Made by a program: the position numbers and the translations under genes. Of a stretch of 44,938 nt of DNA, positions 19,893 to 29,649 are shown piece after piece; the first letter of the stretch is position 1; each line of letters opens with the position of its first letter. Under the pieces are notes generated by a model. It searched no databases. It saw only the letters and a program-made list of their open reading frames with translations, and was not told the DNA's origin. Source of the DNA: Linderina pennispora (lineage: Eukaryota > Kickxellomycota > Kickxellomycetes > Kickxellales > Kickxellaceae); contig NW_024468316.1 of the NCBI RefSeq assembly GCF_002104995.1, positions 1 to 44,938 on the forward strand, written 5' to 3'.

Positions 19893-22619
19893 ATGGCCTT
19901 ATATGTAGACGCCACAGAGAGTCCACTTGGAATCCTGGCATCGCTGGCATCTCCGCCAGCCATGACCAGCACGTCAAAGCAGCAGCACGAGTCGGAGATG
20001 CCAGCAATGCTGCATGTCGAGTCGCGGCGAGGCTCACTTGGTACGCATTCTGGATCACCGTCGCCGCCCAACTCACCCAGCACACGGGCTGCAATGCGGC
20101 TGGACCAAAAAACACCCAAACCACACCTCTCGCACGCTATCAGCGAAGGTACGGGTTTGCAGGAAGCAAAAGCGGACAGCGCAGCAGTGGGCATCGCACA
20201 CAACGTGTCAGAGCCTGGGTCGCTAGTGCCAGTGTCAGTGGCATCTGCAATTCCAGCTAGTCAGCTGGATGTGTTAGCGCTTGTCACAGCAACAAGCCCA
20301 CCACTACCAGGACGCCGGCGGTGGATGGCACACAACACACCAAAGCCTGCGTTTGCAAGATCTGGCTTGTCGCAGAATGTCACCCCAGCACGGTTGCTGA
20401 CTAGAAATGGTGATGGTGCTGAGGACAGCGGTAGTGATACAGTATCGGAGGACGAACAGACATTGCGGTCGTATAGCGCGCGGCTGAAATCCCGATACCA
20501 CAGTGCGAATCTGCGGCCATCACCTAGTATGCCTAGGGTATCATCAAGGGAGCCGTCAGAGGGAACATCTGATCTGCAGCTGGCCGAGCCAGCTATGTCT
20601 GCTAGTGACCGGATAGCCAGAAATCGCACCGTTTATTCCATTACTGATATTGGGAGGCCCCCGCTGCCCATGTCGGCTACTGCGTTGCGCACAAGTAGAC
20701 GAAGCGGGTACCCGCAAAACATAGGTGGTTGCCAGCAGCAGAGACCCGGCAATGGCGAATCAACAGATGATGAAGACGAGCCAGTACTGATGCAAGCCCT
20801 GACCACCCCGCGACGTAATATCACTCCAACGCACCGGATGCACGAATTAAGCGAACCGCCGAGACTCCCAACATCAGCTGAGCGACGCACATACCGCACA
20901 CCAGCCCGCCCATCAGCACGCGGCCTGCAGATGCTACCACGGTCCTTGAATCCATCTTTGGGCAGCTTCATTGAGTCACCAGCATCGGAGCCCGTGATGC
21001 GCCGGCGGCTGCCTCGGTACTGTCATCGTGTGCATGCAGAGGGAACTGGGAATGTCAGCGCACTTCCAGGCACAGGCACAGGCACAGAGGAGGTAGAGGG
21101 CTATTACGATGATGATGATGATGATGATGATGACGACGACGACGACGACGACGGGTATTCAAACGGTTCACCAATGCCGCTGTCGCCATCATGTCGGCAG
21201 CAGAGCATGGAAGTTCCGCGCGCATACAGACACGCAAGAGCGCATCGATCATTGGTTGCAGAAATCGGTTCCAATGTGTCTAACCAGTTTCTAGGCTCGG
21301 AGACCGATCAGTCCATGGCCACGAGTGCCATAGATGAGGCAGGTGTCGATGTAATCACGGCGGATGACAGCGACCAGCTAGAGCCACCTCACAACACCAC
21401 AATATCTGGTGAGACCACCGAGAGTGCCGACATGCAGTTCTTTGCCAATCGACCATACACCACGGTCCGACGATCCATTGGCAGTCTGATAGACCAGACC
21501 AGCGGCCTGCAGCCCACTGCTGAATCCCCGCATAGCGGAAACCATATTAGCGCAGAACGACTTGAGCTCAGGCGTCCGATAGATGTAGCGAATGGCTACG
21601 AGGATGATGGGTCCACTACTGAGACCGACGACGAATTCTTTACACGTCCAAAGCGTGCTCTGCATGCCAGTATTCGTCCACCGCGACGGGTTGTACGCCA
21701 CTTGGAGGCACTGCGATCCCACCATTCTCCGCCAGCAGCCTTGCGCTTGCAGCAAATGAAAATACCAGCACGTTACTCCATGGTGCAGAAGCAGCACCTG
21801 CCGCTGCTGGGGCGCAGTCGCATGGGTTCGGTGGGGTCCATGTGTCCGTCTGCCTCACGCACTGCGCCATCGACAAGCGGGTTTGGGCTGGGTGTTAGCA
21901 ACGCTGACAGTCTCTCCAACACTGAGCCCGCGCAGCGTGTGTCGTCGGTGCCGTCGTCAAATTCTGCAACTGCAGCCTTAGCTGCCATGGCACAGGCTGA
22001 CGACAGACGTAGCCCAGAGCGTATCCCGCGATACATTCGCCGGCAGCAACACCAGCCATCAATAGTCGTGCAGACAAGCTATGTGCCACAGCGACCAGAG
22101 GGCATAGATAGGTCAACGGAGGCTAGCCGCAAGCGCGCACTGACTGCCCCATCGTTGCTCGAGTCGCCAATGGCTAAGCGGCCACGCTACATTGGCACCG
22201 AGCCTACGCTGCACTCGTCAGATGAAGAGTCCGCCAACCCGCAGTCGCCACTGGCGCTGCGCACTCCGCTGGCTAGTCGAGTGAGTATGCCAGGCGTATC
22301 GCCAGTGTCCTCGCTGCGGTCGTCTCTGGTCAGCGGCAGGGGCCCACCGCAGCCCCGACTGAATCACACTGGCTCTGCAATCTGCCAGAATAAGGACGTT
22401 CAACAGGACTCTGGGGGCTCGCCCAGCATTAGCACCGCCCAGCATCTGCCCAAGCGCACACATTCACAGGCCAGCCGGTCACCGTGTAGCGCGCACTCGT
22501 CGGGCAGCGAGTCAAGAGACAGGATCAGCCCCAAGTCGGCAACGCCGTCGTCACCGTCACTAGTGTCAAATGTGTCGAGTGATGCGCTGTTACCGCCAAT
22601 CAGCCCGGCTGACGACTAA
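19893..22619 (+). CDS. Large intrinsically disordered Ser/Pro-rich protein
   Basis: A 908-residue protein I do not recognise. No folded domain, signal peptide or membrane segment is evident. It is rich in Ser, Pro, Arg and Thr, with many SP/TP sites (for example SGSPSPPNSPSTRA and SPMAKRPRY), as in substrates of proline-directed kinases. Acidic patches include a run of 15 Asp encoded by GAT8-GAC7 at 21108-21152. Short basic motifs (KRPRY, RRPSR-like) could act as nuclear signals. A repeated acidic theme, SDTVSEDE / STDDEDEP / STTETDDEF, recurs through the protein. The long upstream spacer suggests complex regulation. The intact 2.7-kb frame argues strongly that it is a real gene. A nuclear or cell-cycle regulator is a guess only. 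Confidence 0.75.
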   Translation: MALYVDATESPLGILASLASPPAMTSTSKQQHESEMPAMLHVESRRGSLGTHSGSPSPPNSPSTRAAMRLDQKTPKPHLSHAISEGTGLQEAKADSAAVGIAHNVSEPGSLVPVSVASAIPASQLDVLALVTATSPPLPGRRRWMAHNTPKPAFARSGLSQNVTPARLLTRNGDGAEDSGSDTVSEDEQTLRSYSARLKSRYHSANLRPSPSMPRVSSREPSEGTSDLQLAEPAMSASDRIARNRTVYSITDIGRPPLPMSATALRTSRRSGYPQNIGGCQQQRPGNGESTDDEDEPVLMQALTTPRRNITPTHRMHELSEPPRLPTSAERRTYRTPARPSARGLQMLPRSLNPSLGSFIESPASEPVMRRRLPRYCHRVHAEGTGNVSALPGTGTGTEEVEGYYDDDDDDDDDDDDDDDGYSNGSPMPLSPSCRQQSMEVPRAYRHARAHRSLVAEIGSNVSNQFLGSETDQSMATSAIDEAGVDVITADDSDQLEPPHNTTISGETTESADMQFFANRPYTTVRRSIGSLIDQTSGLQPTAESPHSGNHISAERLELRRPIDVANGYEDDGSTTETDDEFFTRPKRALHASIRPPRRVVRHLEALRSHHSPPAALRLQQMKIPARYSMVQKQHLPLLGRSRMGSVGSMCPSASRTAPSTSGFGLGVSNADSLSNTEPAQRVSSVPSSNSATAALAAMAQADDRRSPERIPRYIRRQQHQPSIVVQTSYVPQRPEGIDRSTEASRKRALTAPSLLESPMAKRPRYIGTEPTLHSSDEESANPQSPLALRTPLASRVSMPGVSPVSSLRSSLVSGRGPPQPRLNHTGSAICQNKDVQQDSGGSPSISTAQHLPKRTHSQASRSPCSAHSSGSESRDRISPKSATPSSPSLVSNVSSDALLPPISPADD
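21108..21152 (+). repeat. (GAT)8(GAC)7 trinucleotide tract
   Basis: A perfect run of 15 Asp codons inside the 908-aa gene, made of eight GAT followed by seven GAC. The clean switch of codon suggests two separate slippage expansions. Confidence 0.9.
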
Positions 22620-23086
22620 GCGCCGCTCTAGGATCACTAAAAGCCACACTATTCTTTCGCTCTAGATGGACATGCAATTTGGATATCCTCATCAGCGAAA
22701 AAAGAGTGTCGAAAAAAAGGTCAGCTTCAAGTAAAGAGTCGTCATGAACCCTGTTTTTGTCTAGGGTCCTTTCCGAGCTTGACTCATAAATGACTCATCA
22801 TCCCCAGAGCTGGCATCGAACGCCCGATCTCCACCGACCAGAGCGGCGGAGCGCGCGCGCAACCAGTCCCTAGTAGAATTTCAGGACAGAGTAATATCAA
22901 TGCCTCGCTAGAAAAGGAGAAATGTAGAGTATATCAAGGGCAAGGTCGGGGTTTGAGCGGAGACTTGGACAAACCATATTCCTCCGACCGCGGCTGACAA
23001 CGGCAAAAGAATGCCAGCATTGGATTTTGGCATGCACCACAATAGCACAGTATTTTATCCTGTATCAGTGGCTTCCCCTCACTAGC
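22620..23086. promoter_or_regulatory. PPT1 upstream region with paired TGACTCA sites
   Basis: Two identical TGACTCA words lie at 22780-22786 and 22791-22797, 11 bp apart and on the same face of the helix. They match Gcn4/AP-1 bZIP sites. A GC-rich stretch (22840-22865) follows. No gene is supported here. Confidence 0.45.
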
Positions 23087-24022
23087 ATGCAGCTCTTTTC
23101 TACCTTTTCACTTTCGTACGCCCTGGCAGTGACATCAGCAGCAGCAGCAGGCTTATCTGGAATGCATGCGCCGGTTGTTCTCTGGCATGGCATGGGAGAT
23201 ACCTGCTGCAATAATGATACGATGGGCTGGGTCGCACAGATAGTCTCCGACGAGCTTCCTGGTGCCTTTGTACACTCAGTGCGGATCGGCAACAGCGAGA
23301 ATGCTGATCAGAATGCTGGATTCTTCGGCAACCTGAACACCCAGCTTGAGCAGGTGTGCAACGACTTGGCTGGCATCCCAGAGCTACACCAGGACGTCAA
23401 TATGATAGGATTCTCGCAAGGTGGGCTGTTTCTGCGTGCCTTGGTCCAGCGCTGTACTTGGCTGCAGCCCAAGGTTCTTCTAACGTTTGGATCTCCGCAT
23501 ATGGGTGTGGCTAAAGTTCCTGAGTGCACCGATCCAAGCTCAGCCATGTGCCGGTGGATGCGCCAGCTGGCCAGCAAGGGTGTGTACTCGTGGTATATCC
23601 GTGATCATGTGGTTCAGGCACAGTACTTTAAAGATCCTGCTCGCCTCAGCCAGTACTTGCAGTACAGCATATTTTTGCCCGACATCAACAACGAGCTCGA
23701 CGAGAAGAATGAGCAATATAAGAAGCGCCTGAGTAGCCTCGAAAGACTCGTGCTCGTGCAGTTCAGCGAAGAGCAGATGATCTCTCCGCCTGGGTCAGCA
23801 TGGTTTGGGTTCACTGACAAAGATGGAAACGATATACCTGTGCAGAATACGACCATGTACAAGGAAGACTGGCTTGGACTACGCAAGCTTCATCAGGCAA
23901 ACAAAGTCGAGTTTGAGATGATCGATGGCCCACATATGAGCATCGCAGAAGATGTTTTGCGCAGACTGGTCTCCAAGCACTTTGCTGCCAACAAGGATTC
24001 TCACCTATTCCGCATCCAATAA
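23087..24022 (+). CDS. PPT1: Palmitoyl-protein thioesterase
   Basis: An enzyme that removes palmitate from S-acylated proteins in the vacuole/lysosome. The first in-frame ATG is at 23087, giving 311 residues. An open frame reaching further upstream would need a non-ATG start. Residues 1-24 are a signal peptide (MQLFSTFSLSYALAVTSAAA). The alpha/beta-hydrolase fold begins PVVLWHGMGD, the nucleophile elbow is GFSQGG (Ser110), and the catalytic His lies in DGPHMS (His283). The segment SAWFGF and the following TTMYKEDWLGL match PPT1. The position of the animal catalytic Asp (VDP before the WFGF block) reads ISP here, so the triad acid must come from a nearby residue or be lost. Plant and fungal homologues also vary here as far as I recall. 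Confidence 0.9.
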   Translation: MQLFSTFSLSYALAVTSAAAAGLSGMHAPVVLWHGMGDTCCNNDTMGWVAQIVSDELPGAFVHSVRIGNSENADQNAGFFGNLNTQLEQVCNDLAGIPELHQDVNMIGFSQGGLFLRALVQRCTWLQPKVLLTFGSPHMGVAKVPECTDPSSAMCRWMRQLASKGVYSWYIRDHVVQAQYFKDPARLSQYLQYSIFLPDINNELDEKNEQYKKRLSSLERLVLVQFSEEQMISPPGSAWFGFTDKDGNDIPVQNTTMYKEDWLGLRKLHQANKVEFEMIDGPHMSIAEDVLRRLVSKHFAANKDSHLFRIQ

Positions 24023-24199
24023 ATTCTGAAACAGATTATGCTGGTGGCCTAGAGCACATTGTGGAAGATGTAGGGCGGTAGATAGCGTCAATGCCAAATG
24101 AGAGGAAAGAGATTAGTGACGTGAGCACCTGGCATGGATATGTATGGACTTTCGTGTAACGCGAGTCCCGAATGAGTCTTTGAACAGTGGCTAATATAC

Positions 24200-24685
24200 A
24201 CCTGCGCCTCTATCAGAGACTGAAAAGCTCAGTGGTGGAGTGCCATGGCCTTCTCCGCTGTACAAGCAAGTCATGTAAGCGGGCCATGGCACAGTGCAGG
24301 CGAGCCTATTCGTCTCGGCTCTTGAACCGCGATCTCGCAGCAGTTCTAAACTTCAGACTCATTTTCTAGTCACTCTGTGGTTCAGGCAGTATTCCTGAAC
24401 GGTTCCGCCGTTCTACGGCCATTGCTGCCGATGCTTCTGACACCATTCCAGCAACGAAGAAGCCGCGCAAGAGATGTGCTGCTGCTGTAGGGGATTCTGC
24501 TGCCAGCAGCGGCAGGTCAGCGCAGAAGCGCCTGCGCTGAGCAGGCCATCAAGATGGGAGATGTCCAAGATCACCGTTGCACTAACAACCATCCGACACG
24601 TTCAAATGACCGGTTCGCCGTGATGGTCTTATCGACGTGTCAACCCATGCTGACTAGCAGCCGAGCTCGCATCGCGAGCAAAGTA
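24200..24685 (+). pseudogene. Truncated Fanzor 3' end (copy C)
   Basis: This plus-strand segment is homologous to 12420-12841, starting abruptly near 24200 inside the zinc-finger region. It encodes CHGLLRCTSKSC and NRDLAAVLNFRLIF, then a premature TAG at 24367-24369 where copy B has Gln. Beyond it the frame stays open to SAQKRLR and a TGA at 24538-24540. That is the best view of the ancestral C terminus, because copy B lost this segment by deletion. The non-coding tail and 3' end are preserved and end AAAGTA (24680-24685), as in copy A. It lies between convergent PPT1 and SCC3. Confidence 0.75.
24541..24685 (+). ncRNA. Candidate Fanzor guide-RNA scaffold, copy C
   Basis: This is the best-preserved version of the shared non-coding tail. 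The outer stem is GACACGT (24595-24601)/ACGTGTC (24635-24641). Hairpin GCTG (24649-24652)/CAGC (24658-24661) follows, then a perfect terminal hairpin GCTCGC-ATC-GCGAGC (24665-24679). In TnpB/Fanzor systems the scaffold ends at the element border and the guide is taken from the flank, here starting near 24686. Confidence 0.35.
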
Positions 24686-24777
24686 ATCCCAGTGGTTCCT
24701 AGAACGGTAATAATGAGCGTCAAACAAGCAAGAGGGGATCATTGGAGAATATAGTTGGAAATATGAAAGGAAAATGG

Positions 24778-27700
24778 CTACTCGTCAACATCCATGCCGT
24801 CTGATGTGGGCATCTCAAGCACGGGCTCAGTAGCCGCACGCACCTCAGCCATGCGCGCATTAATAGCGCTCAGCTTTGCCAGCTCCTTGTCCAGGGCCTT
24901 CTGGTAGGACGCAACCGCACTAATCGCGTGCTCACAGTCCTCAGCCGTATCATCGCTGCCTTGGACCAGCCTGTGCTTTTTGAGCTCCGCATCCAGGTAA
25001 CGATTCAGGGTTTCGGCATGGCGCGGTCTCAGAATGCCTGCTACAGTCTGGCTCAGAGCGACAAACCACGGCGCTGCCTTGGTCTCCCAGGTCTCACTGC
25101 TGGCAGGTTCCCGAGACTGAATGCCGGCATCACCGTTCTCCGCCTCAGCTGCCGCAGGAATTGCGAGCGAGAGACCGAAATCAATGGCTTGCTTGTGGTG
25201 CTTGACCCACTCGTTGCCGATAACCACGGGTGCAAGCACGAAGCCCGGAGCATCCGCAGCTGTAGCACGGCTAGTGGCCGGTGAAACCGTCTTCAGCGCA
25301 GTGGCTATAAAGCGAGCCAGCGTTGCCACGTTGACAGAGTCTGCCATAGGCGAATCGGCAGTCGCTAAATTCGCTTGGTGGCACGCACGCATAGCTGATT
25401 CGTAGGCGGTCATAGTTGATTCGCGACTGCTCTGGACGACCAGAGTCGGCTTCAGTGCGTCCACGGCTGCCTGAACGATATGGTCAAATGCAGACAGTGT
25501 GACGAATCCAGCAATACGCCGCGGCTTGTGGTGGTGCTTGGCGTGGTCACCATCCACCGCATACTGCTGCCTCTTCTCTAATGGCTCGAGTCCGAGCATG
25601 CCGGTATGAGCGGCAAGCAGCGAGAGCTGTGCAGCAGGCACGATGCGCGCACCGAGCCACTGGGCCCAATCGGCCGACTGCCCGCAGAACCGTGCGTAAG
25701 CTGTGCTCCACGATGATGGTGCTGCCTGGTACCAAGGTGCAGTGGCAGCCAGGTCTCCAGAAAGCTCAGGCTCATATCCTGACAGCGACGACAGCAGGCT
25801 AGACCACGCCGATACCTTGTGGGCAAAGAACTGCGCGAGTCGCTGCTGCACTGAGAAGCTGCTGGGCATGCTCAGCGTGCGATGCAGTGCTGCAGTGTGG
25901 CGGATGGCCGCAGATTCGACAGCCGGCTCTGCAGGGCGGCGTGCCAGACTGCCAGTAAATAGCTTGGTCGTGTTGCCCAGCACGGTGAATGCCAGCTCGC
26001 GCAGCCGCCGGTAGTTTGTACCAGTGATGTCGGCCAGCTCCATGCAGTTTGCAACAAGTGTGTCGCGATCGCACACAAGTTGTTTGGCAGATGCGTCGAC
26101 GCGCTGCCAGAATGGCGTTGGGTCAGCATCACTGTAGGGTTTGCCAGATCCTTGTATAAGCAGCCTGTCAAGATTCAGCGCGCGCCAGAGCAGGAAGTGA
26201 TACGCAGTGTCGAGTGCGGCCAAAGCTGTGCTCTCAGGCACTGTTTGCGAGCTGAGGCTCCGTGCTGCCGAGGCGAGTAGCGCAAAAACTTGCTCAATGG
26301 CACACTCGGGAGAGCGATCGCAGATGTCCATGTGCTCATTCATGGTTCCAGGAGACTCGCCGCTGGCGGCCATCAGCGCCGAAATGTCTTTGGTATGGAT
26401 AAACGAGCGCAGGGCGACAACGCGGGCGTAAACGTCGGCGTATGCAGAGGAGCTGGCGCGAACACCAGTCTCAGGCACAGCAGCTACAGCTGTTGACAGC
26501 GCAGCAATGGTCGACTGCGCTGCCTTGCTGACCAGCGGACCGGGCGTAGTGGCTGCCGGTGTCCGCCCTTGGCCATCAGTGTCCTCGGCCATTTCATCGG
26601 CTACACGCAGAATCTTAGTCGCATCAACACGCTCCAAGAAGCCGACAACCAGCCGCGCCAGCCGCACGTTGCCACCATAGCGATCGAGCACCAGCATCAG
26701 GTTCCTGGCAATGTCCTGCAGCGCTGCTGTCCTGTTTGCGTCAAACAGAACCTGCGGATCCAGCGACTCAGCGGCCAAGAAAACCAGTGGAAGGAGCCTG
26801 GCTGGGCTGTCAATGTTACGCTCAAGCAATGGCACCATTGTCGATTGCCACTGCTTGGACGGCGCCCGCAGCTCGTCCTCCAAATCAGCCTTCTCCTTCT
26901 TGTTGCGCACCCGCTTGAGCTTGTCGCTGATTGTTTTGCTGCGCTCCAGCACCCATACTGCATACGACTGCAGCAGCGCCGTCTCCTCAGCCGGGGCTAA
27001 TGAGAAGCGCGAGAGTGCTACTGGCTCTCCGCTGCTAGTAGTCCGTGTCGAGTGGTCCCAGGTCAAGAATGACGAGATGGTGTCGACATCAGCGAGCTCA
27101 GGCAGCTTGTGGTAGAGTGCCTGCGCCGCTGCAACCAGCCGCGGGAGCACTGTTCCGGTGTTGGCGCCCACAGCCCTTTCGATCTCCGCATCAAGAGGCG
27201 TTGCCGGAGTATCTCCGATGGTACAGCCAGCGAGGGCAGCCACAGTCTCCTCGCTCAGCGAAAACCCAAGAGACAAAGCGGGTGTGGACCAGATCTCCTC
27301 GATGCGTGACGCCGCCTGCTCAAGCACCCACTGCTGCTTGGCTTCAGCATCCATCCCATCGACGTCGGCTGTGTCACTGGTATCGCGCGCTTTCTGCTGA
27401 TCTGCATACGCCAGGCGCCATAGGAAGGCACCCAGCGACTTGTACAGAAGCCATTTCTTAGCGCGCTTCCTTCTGGCTGGAGTCTCGAGAATATCGGTGA
27501 TGGTGGCGCTGGCGTCGCCCTCCAGACCGCCCATGTCGTCAGTCGCCTGCGGCATGTCCTCGTCGTCATCGGCATCCCTGGCTGGCTCCACCTCTTCACT
27601 TTCGTCATCGAGGTTCAGTCCGCTACCATTTAATGCCGAATCAACACCAAAGGCCATAGTGTGCGCTGAAGTAACCCAGTCCTGCCTGATCCACCATGCA

Positions 27701-29649
27701 ACAATATCTGCAGCCGCTGCACGAACCGTGGCGTGTGTGTGTGCGACAAGCGGTGCCAGATACGTCATTACCGTGTGGTGCGGGCAAGGCAGCGCATTAT
27801 CCTCCAAGTCCTCGTTGTTGCTGTACAGTGTCTGCAGATGCAGCATGCTGGGATCCGCGTCGCTCAGGTTGTTGGTGGCAGTGTTGTTATCCTCGCCTTC
27901 GCCTTCTTCGTCGTCATTGCTGTCGCTCTCACTGCTTGATTCCTCGAGCATTTGCTGTGACAGCGAGCTCTTGTACGATCCGCGGCTGCGCTTGCTCGCC
28001 TTGTGCTTGCTGGTGCTCTTCTTCTTGGATTTGGTCGAGCCTTCCGCATTGCTGCCCGCCTGGCGCTTCACATACCGGATATCGCCGATACGTGCGGTCG
28101 GATCAAGGTAATCGTGCTTACCCAGAAGCGATAGCAGTTTGAGTGCAGCAACTTGCACCCTGGTGTCCACGTCACCCACGGCTATCTGAACCAGCCGGGG
28201 CAGGAACCGCACAATGAACGGTCGGATGCCCTCGGTAATCGAGTCCTCAGAAACCGAGTCGACGCCGCTCAGCGTGCCCACACCGCTACCCACTGTTCCC
28301 TGGTTGCTGGTGCTGGGCCTTCCTTGGATCAGTGGACCGGCAATCGCCAGCAGTGCAACTTCGCGCACACGAGGGTCTCTGTCGTTGAGCGACCAGCCCA
28401 TGTAGCGCAAATACTCGGTATCCAGATAAGATGCCGGGTAGGCGCGGCACCACGACGCTAGCGGCACCAGACATTCCGAGCGGATGATCGCATGTACATC
28501 GCGGTAGCGGTAGATAAACACGGTGTCGTAGAACGCCTTGAATGCAGCCTCTGCCAGCTCGTCCTGCTCTGTCAGGGTGGCGACACGCATGCGCAGCTGT
28601 TCGCCACGAGCCGACTCGCGGTTGCTGCGTCTGGACTTGAACAAGCGACTCTGCTCTGCCTCAAGCTGACGGTGCGTCGTCTGCTGCTCAGCGCTGATGC
28701 GCACACGAATGCCCACCAGCGCCGATTGAACAGCCATGGTGATCAGCGTTGCGATGTGCCTGAATGGGCGATACGAGGACCCAGCCATATTGACCAGCCA
28801 CTGCAGCAGGATCTCGGTGAACGTCGACAGGCTGTTCTCCTCGTTGATCTGGTCAAAGACAAGCTGGTGCTGGCCGATCTCAACCACCTTGGCCACAAAC
28901 TGAAGTGTGTTCTTGCGAAACTTGCGCTGCTCTTTGGTCTTGCCCATCAGTAGCCCGTCGGCAATCTCCGCGCTCGACGCACCGCCTTGCTTCAGCACCG
29001 CGATGCACTGCTTCTGCAAGCCTTCGAGCACCGAGCCAATCTCGTCGGCATCGTACACCGCCCCTTCGGCGATCTTGCTGGGGCAGCCCGCGAGCTTGAG
29101 CACAAAGTTGATAAGCTCGCATAGCGCCTCATCAATGTTGTCGCGGTACAAGTCAATCCAGTCGGATGCAACCTGAGCCAACGCGACTTTGTCGTCCTGG
29201 ATCGTCGAAAGCAACAGCGACTCGTCGGCTGTGATCTCCATGTCTGCGCCAGTCGGAGCCTCGGCGGCCTTGGCTGCCTGCTTCTTCTTCTTCTGCTGCT
29301 GATGCTGCTGATGCTGCTGTTGCTGCGGCGTGGCCATCGGCTTCTTTGCTGCAGTCATCTGCTTGCGAGGAGTGCGTGAAGCCAGCTTCGGCCTGGCCTC
29401 ATAATCGCTGGTCTCGTCAAGATCATCCTCGTTATCGGAATCGGCTACCTCTGACGCGCTCTCGTCGTCATCGTCGTCGCTGACGCGGCTCTGCTGCGCA
29501 GCCGTGCGTCTCGGCGTCTTTTGGCGCTTGTTGCTGGTGGTGGCCCTTGCTGAACGCGTCTTGCTTGCGCGCTTTTTGGGCGTGGCTGGCGTGGAATCAA
29601 GCCGCTCAGGGGCCTTGGCGGCACGCGTAGAACGGCGTCTTGAGCTCAT
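24778..29649 (-). CDS. SCC3: Cohesin subunit SCC3/STAG (stromalin)
   Basis: A 1623-residue nuclear HEAT-repeat protein that binds the SCC1 kleisin and DNA in the cohesin ring, which holds sister chromatids together. ATG at 29649 is chosen because the 7 extra upstream codons would start with TTG. Residues 1-150 are basic and low-complexity (SRRRSTRAAK, Lys/Arg-rich with acidic and Gln/His runs), consistent with DNA contact. The conserved part starts near 160 (ASDWIDLYRDNIDEALCELINFVLKLAGC). The stromalin conserved domain lies at about 380-465 (FIYRYRDVHAIIRSECLVPLASW ... LRYMGWSLNDRDPRVREVALLAI). An acidic/Ser linker follows near residues 545-610. The frame is unbroken for 4.9 kb with no intron. 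It is longer than most fungal SCC3 proteins, mainly in linkers. It diverges from ALG11 across about 460 bp. Confidence 0.92.
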   Translation of the reverse strand: MSSRRRSTRAAKAPERLDSTPATPKKRASKTRSARATTSNKRQKTPRRTAAQQSRVSDDDDDESASEVADSDNEDDLDETSDYEARPKLASRTPRKQMTAAKKPMATPQQQQHQQHQQQKKKKQAAKAAEAPTGADMEITADESLLLSTIQDDKVALAQVASDWIDLYRDNIDEALCELINFVLKLAGCPSKIAEGAVYDADEIGSVLEGLQKQCIAVLKQGGASSAEIADGLLMGKTKEQRKFRKNTLQFVAKVVEIGQHQLVFDQINEENSLSTFTEILLQWLVNMAGSSYRPFRHIATLITMAVQSALVGIRVRISAEQQTTHRQLEAEQSRLFKSRRSNRESARGEQLRMRVATLTEQDELAEAAFKAFYDTVFIYRYRDVHAIIRSECLVPLASWCRAYPASYLDTEYLRYMGWSLNDRDPRVREVALLAIAGPLIQGRPSTSNQGTVGSGVGTLSGVDSVSEDSITEGIRPFIVRFLPRLVQIAVGDVDTRVQVAALKLLSLLGKHDYLDPTARIGDIRYVKRQAGSNAEGSTKSKKKSTSKHKASKRSRGSYKSSLSQQMLEESSSESDSNDDEEGEGEDNNTATNNLSDADPSMLHLQTLYSNNEDLEDNALPCPHHTVMTYLAPLVAHTHATVRAAAADIVAWWIRQDWVTSAHTMAFGVDSALNGSGLNLDDESEEVEPARDADDDEDMPQATDDMGGLEGDASATITDILETPARRKRAKKWLLYKSLGAFLWRLAYADQQKARDTSDTADVDGMDAEAKQQWVLEQAASRIEEIWSTPALSLGFSLSEETVAALAGCTIGDTPATPLDAEIERAVGANTGTVLPRLVAAAQALYHKLPELADVDTISSFLTWDHSTRTTSSGEPVALSRFSLAPAEETALLQSYAVWVLERSKTISDKLKRVRNKKEKADLEDELRAPSKQWQSTMVPLLERNIDSPARLLPLVFLAAESLDPQVLFDANRTAALQDIARNLMLVLDRYGGNVRLARLVVGFLERVDATKILRVADEMAEDTDGQGRTPAATTPGPLVSKAAQSTIAALSTAVAAVPETGVRASSSAYADVYARVVALRSFIHTKDISALMAASGESPGTMNEHMDICDRSPECAIEQVFALLASAARSLSSQTVPESTALAALDTAYHFLLWRALNLDRLLIQGSGKPYSDADPTPFWQRVDASAKQLVCDRDTLVANCMELADITGTNYRRLRELAFTVLGNTTKLFTGSLARRPAEPAVESAAIRHTAALHRTLSMPSSFSVQQRLAQFFAHKVSAWSSLLSSLSGYEPELSGDLAATAPWYQAAPSSWSTAYARFCGQSADWAQWLGARIVPAAQLSLLAAHTGMLGLEPLEKRQQYAVDGDHAKHHHKPRRIAGFVTLSAFDHIVQAAVDALKPTLVVQSSRESTMTAYESAMRACHQANLATADSPMADSVNVATLARFIATALKTVSPATSRATAADAPGFVLAPVVIGNEWVKHHKQAIDFGLSLAIPAAAEAENGDAGIQSREPASSETWETKAAPWFVALSQTVAGILRPRHAETLNRYLDAELKKHRLVQGSDDTAEDCEHAISAVASYQKALDKELAKLSAINARMAEVRAATEPVLEMPTSDGMDVDE

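Noticed and set aside
22800-22870. Possible minus-strand tRNA (GTTCGA-like T-loop word)
   Set aside because: The T stem does not pair properly, the anticodon loop would have 9 nt, and no matching acceptor stem is found.
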